Assembly: GCF_039888675.1 (NCBI RefSeq)
Contig: NZ_JBDQQR010000004.1
Coordinates: 62,001 to 126,000 of the forward strand
DNA: 64,000 bases
DNA from: Mesorhizobium sp. CAU 1732
Lineage (GTDB): Bacteria; Pseudomonadota; Alphaproteobacteria; Rhizobiales; Rhizobiaceae
Direction: 5' to 3'
In this document: positions 62,180 through 64,000 of the stretch, piece after piece
Layout of the letters: every line of letters starts with the position of its first letter
Numbering within the stretch: the stretch's first letter is position 1
Position numbers and translations under genes: made by a program
The notes under the pieces: model-generated
What the model saw: only the letters and a program-made list of their open reading frames with translations
Told to the model about the DNA's origin: nothing
The model's database searches: none

Positions 62180-62330
62180 TCATGCTCCAGCGGCGAGTTG
62201 GCCTAACTTCTCGGGGAACGTGATCTCTCCCGCAGTTACCTTCATACGCTGCTCGCTTGGATTCGAGATGTGAATGTTCTCGGGCCGGATCATCGCCTCG
62301 ATGGCAGATGTGCCGTCCAGTAAGGATCGT
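62180..62330 (-). pseudogene. ABC-transporter ATPase C-terminal (TOBE) fragment
   Basis: Minus-strand frame TSAIEAMIRPENIHISNPSE followed by QRMKVTAGEITFPEKLGQL. The MIRPENI phrase is the start of the TOBE domain of PotA/FbpC-type ATPases. The stop follows early and the ATPase part is gone. The rest of 61863-62640 holds nothing I can support. Confidence 0.5.
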
Positions 62331-62644
62331 GGCTCGAACTGCAGACGCGTGTGACTCGGAAGCCCCACGACAGGCTGGCCGCCATTTGGCCCAGCCGCAT
62401 GTGGGATTGCTTGTTCGGCATGAGCTCGCGGGCGTGCCAGCGCGGCAGAACCGGCACGCCCGTTCTCATTTCGGACGTTGCGACTGGGGAGGGACGATCA
62501 GAACACACTGTGCGTTTCCACGAACGACCCGGTCGCGTCGGTTCTAAGAGTTCAGTTCGTAAAGGGCGGTACAGGACAGTTGTAGAGACCGTCGCGGCGA
62601 ATGACCCCCAAACAGATCTCTGTCGGCATCAATGATCTATTTGA

Positions 62645-62711
62645 GGATCATTTTCTTGCTATATGTCGTAGGTCGTGATATGCATCCGGATCAATTCGCT
62701 CGAAATGATCC
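62645..62711. promoter_or_regulatory. Candidate HipB operator cluster
   Basis: GGATCATTT (62645-62653), GGATCAATT (62688-62696) and the inverted AAATGATCC (62703-62711) lie within 80 bp of the hipB start. Two of the three form a perfect 9-bp inverted pair. Multiple half-sites in front of a HipB-like gene suit autorepression. Confidence 0.5.
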
Positions 62712-62724
62712 GTAAGGGTATGTT

Positions 62725-63045
62725 ATGGAGGCGCAGGCAGAAACTCCGCGGATGATTGGCGGCCATTTTCGGCGGGCGCGGTTGGCGGCGCGGCTGACTC
62801 AGGAAGAGGTCGCCGATCTGGCAGGCATATCGCGTCCACGCTACCGCGACATCGAAACAGGAGTGGCAGCGGCGCGCGCCACAACATTGGTGAATGTCGC
62901 AAGGGCGCTTGGGCTGGAGATGATGTTGATCCCACAGGCCATGGTACCTGCCATCGAGGCACTGTTGCGACCTGAGGCCGAGGACGATCGGCCGGCGTTC
63001 CTTCCGCAACCGGAGAGCGACGATGACAGCCGCTCGCACCGCTGA
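62725..63045 (+). CDS. hipB: HipB-like antitoxin, XRE-family repressor
   Basis: A 106-aa protein with a helix-turn-helix (FRRARLAARLTQEEVADLAG, ISRPRYRDIETG) and the typical continuation ATTLVNVARALGLEMMLIP. The C-terminal 30 residues are acidic and unstructured, as expected for the part contacting HipA. Its end overlaps the HipA start by 23 bp in a different frame. Confidence 0.88.
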   Translation: MEAQAETPRMIGGHFRRARLAARLTQEEVADLAGISRPRYRDIETGVAAARATTLVNVARALGLEMMLIPQAMVPAIEALLRPEAEDDRPAFLPQPESDDDSRSHR

Positions 63046-64000
63046 GACCATTCCATCGCTGGGCGTGTTCCTAAACAGCCTGAAGGTCGGCACGATCGTC
63101 AGGACACCGGGCGACTTCAACGCCTTCAGCTTCGAGCCAGATTATCGCGTGACAGGAGGTTGTCCGATTCTGAGTCTGTCCTTCCGTGCGGCGACGGGTG
63201 GATTGCGCAAGGATCCGCGTCCTGTCGCGGGGGCGTTGCCAGCGTTCTTTGCCAATCTGCTGCCGGAGGATAAGCTGCGCGAGGCGATGGAAAAGCACCA
63301 CGCCGGTCATGTCCGTCCGGGGAATGATTTCGATCTGCTCGCTGCTCTTGGAGCAGATCTACCAGGCGCGGTGCGGGTACTGCCCAGTAACGGCGATCCG
63401 ATTACCACGACGGCTGCGCCCCAAGGCAAGCCAAAAGCGCGCTTCTCGCTGGCAGGCGTTCAGATGAAGCTGTCAGTGATGAAGAACACCGGTAAGGGTG
63501 GCGGGTTGACCCTGCCGCTCGGCGATGACGAAGGCCAATATATTGCCAAGTTCCCTTCCACGGCCTTTCCGGGCGTGTCGGAGAACGAGTTCGCGAACCT
63601 CGCTCTTGCCGAGGCCATCGGCATGGACGTGCCCGAGCGGGAATTGGTAAGCCCGGACCAGTTCGAGGGCATCCCCCAGGAATTCGAGCCCCTGGCCGAA
63701 GGTCTGGTTCTGCTGGTTCGTCGCTTCGACCGCGAAACAGGCGGGCAGCGGATCCATATTGAGGATTTTGCACAGGTGTTCAGCATCTATCCCGCACGCA
63801 AATATGAGGGTGCGGCCTATCACGACATTGCTTCAGTGCTGAACGTGGCGATCTCACCAATTGCGGCTCTTGAATTCGTCCGGCGGCTGACCCTGTCTGT
63901 GGTCATGGGCAACGGCGACATGCACCTCAAAAACTGGTCGCTGATCTACCCAGGGGAGGGGAAGACGCCCGCCCTTGCGCCGATCTATGACGTGCTATCG
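63023..64000 (+). CDS. hipA: HipA-like serine/threonine kinase toxin, C-terminus beyond window edge
   Basis: From ATG 63023 the frame stays open for 326 codons to the window end. N-terminal couple-HipA domain (PSLGVFLNSLKVGTIVRT), then kinase region: the loop AGVQMKLSV (about 144-152), K176 in YIAKFP, catalytic D299 in GNGDMHLKNW, and D323 in PIYDVLS. HipA relatives phosphorylate tRNA ligases and cause persistence. Remaining C-terminal helical part lies outside the window. Paired with hipB just upstream. Confidence 0.88.
   Translation, partial: MTAARTAETIPSLGVFLNSLKVGTIVRTPGDFNAFSFEPDYRVTGGCPILSLSFRAATGGLRKDPRPVAGALPAFFANLLPEDKLREAMEKHHAGHVRPGNDFDLLAALGADLPGAVRVLPSNGDPITTTAAPQGKPKARFSLAGVQMKLSVMKNTGKGGGLTLPLGDDEGQYIAKFPSTAFPGVSENEFANLALAEAIGMDVPERELVSPDQFEGIPQEFEPLAEGLVLLVRRFDRETGGQRIHIEDFAQVFSIYPARKYEGAAYHDIASVLNVAISPIAALEFVRRLTLSVVMGNGDMHLKNWSLIYPGEGKTPALAPIYDVLS

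Overview
The window reads as an alphaproteobacterial replicon, most likely of the order Hyphomicrobiales (Rhizobiales). The support is high GC (about 60%, my estimate), dense operons joined by ATGA/TGATG overlaps, an unusually large number of ABC importers, FCD-type GntR and IclR regulators, and a decayed C-terminal piece of a repABC-type RepC replication initiator. No species can be named from the sequence alone.

Region 1 (1-21.8 kb) is a catabolic island on the minus strand around one plus-strand GntR/FCD regulator (6794-7471). It has three transcription units, each with its own importer: a Dpp/Opp-type ABC transporter plus adenine deaminase (6473 to 1); an ECF transporter (fused double ATPase, EcfT, EcfS) with the two halves of a Tm-1-like protein, a xylose-isomerase-like TIM barrel, a Gfo/Idh/MocA oxidoreductase and a cupin (15348 to 7517); and an SsuABC/NMT1-type ABC transporter with a second copy of the TIM-barrel isomerase, a feruloyl-CoA-synthase-like ligase and an enoyl-CoA hydratase-like protein (21714 to 15463). 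The same palindrome, TTGGTATACCAA or a variant, lies in front of all three, so they probably form one regulon.

Region 2 (22-26.3 kb) is a PhnCDEE phosphonate/phosphite-type importer beside a decayed IS5-family transposase. Region 3 (26.9-42.9 kb) holds two very large autotransporters. One is 1692 aa with eleven 21-residue N-terminal repeats. The other is 1928 aa with twelve putative-Ig (He_PIG) repeats, four of which come from a 1071-bp internal duplication. Between them is a small stress-type cluster: GlxA-like regulator, glutathione transferase, membrane protein and VOC protein. A probable winged-helix regulator is divergent from the larger autotransporter.

Region 4 (42.95-44.3 kb) is a graveyard of broken genes and IS pieces. 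Region 5 (44.5-53.0 kb) is a tight plus-strand operon: IclR regulator, two proteins I do not recognise (574 and 244 aa), a divergent M19 dipeptidase lacking part of the metal site, a Pot-type ABC importer and a RidA-type protein. It looks like an uptake-and-breakdown pathway for an amide- or peptide-like compound and is the best candidate for an undescribed system.

Region 6 (53-64 kb) is accessory DNA: an aldehyde dehydrogenase fragment, two VapBC modules, a broken repC, a complete but nonsense-mutated IS3-family element abutting an argH fragment, a possible integrase fragment, small hypothetical genes, a PAS protein and a HipBA module running off the right end. It looks like a patch with plasmid ancestry held among toxin-antitoxin genes.
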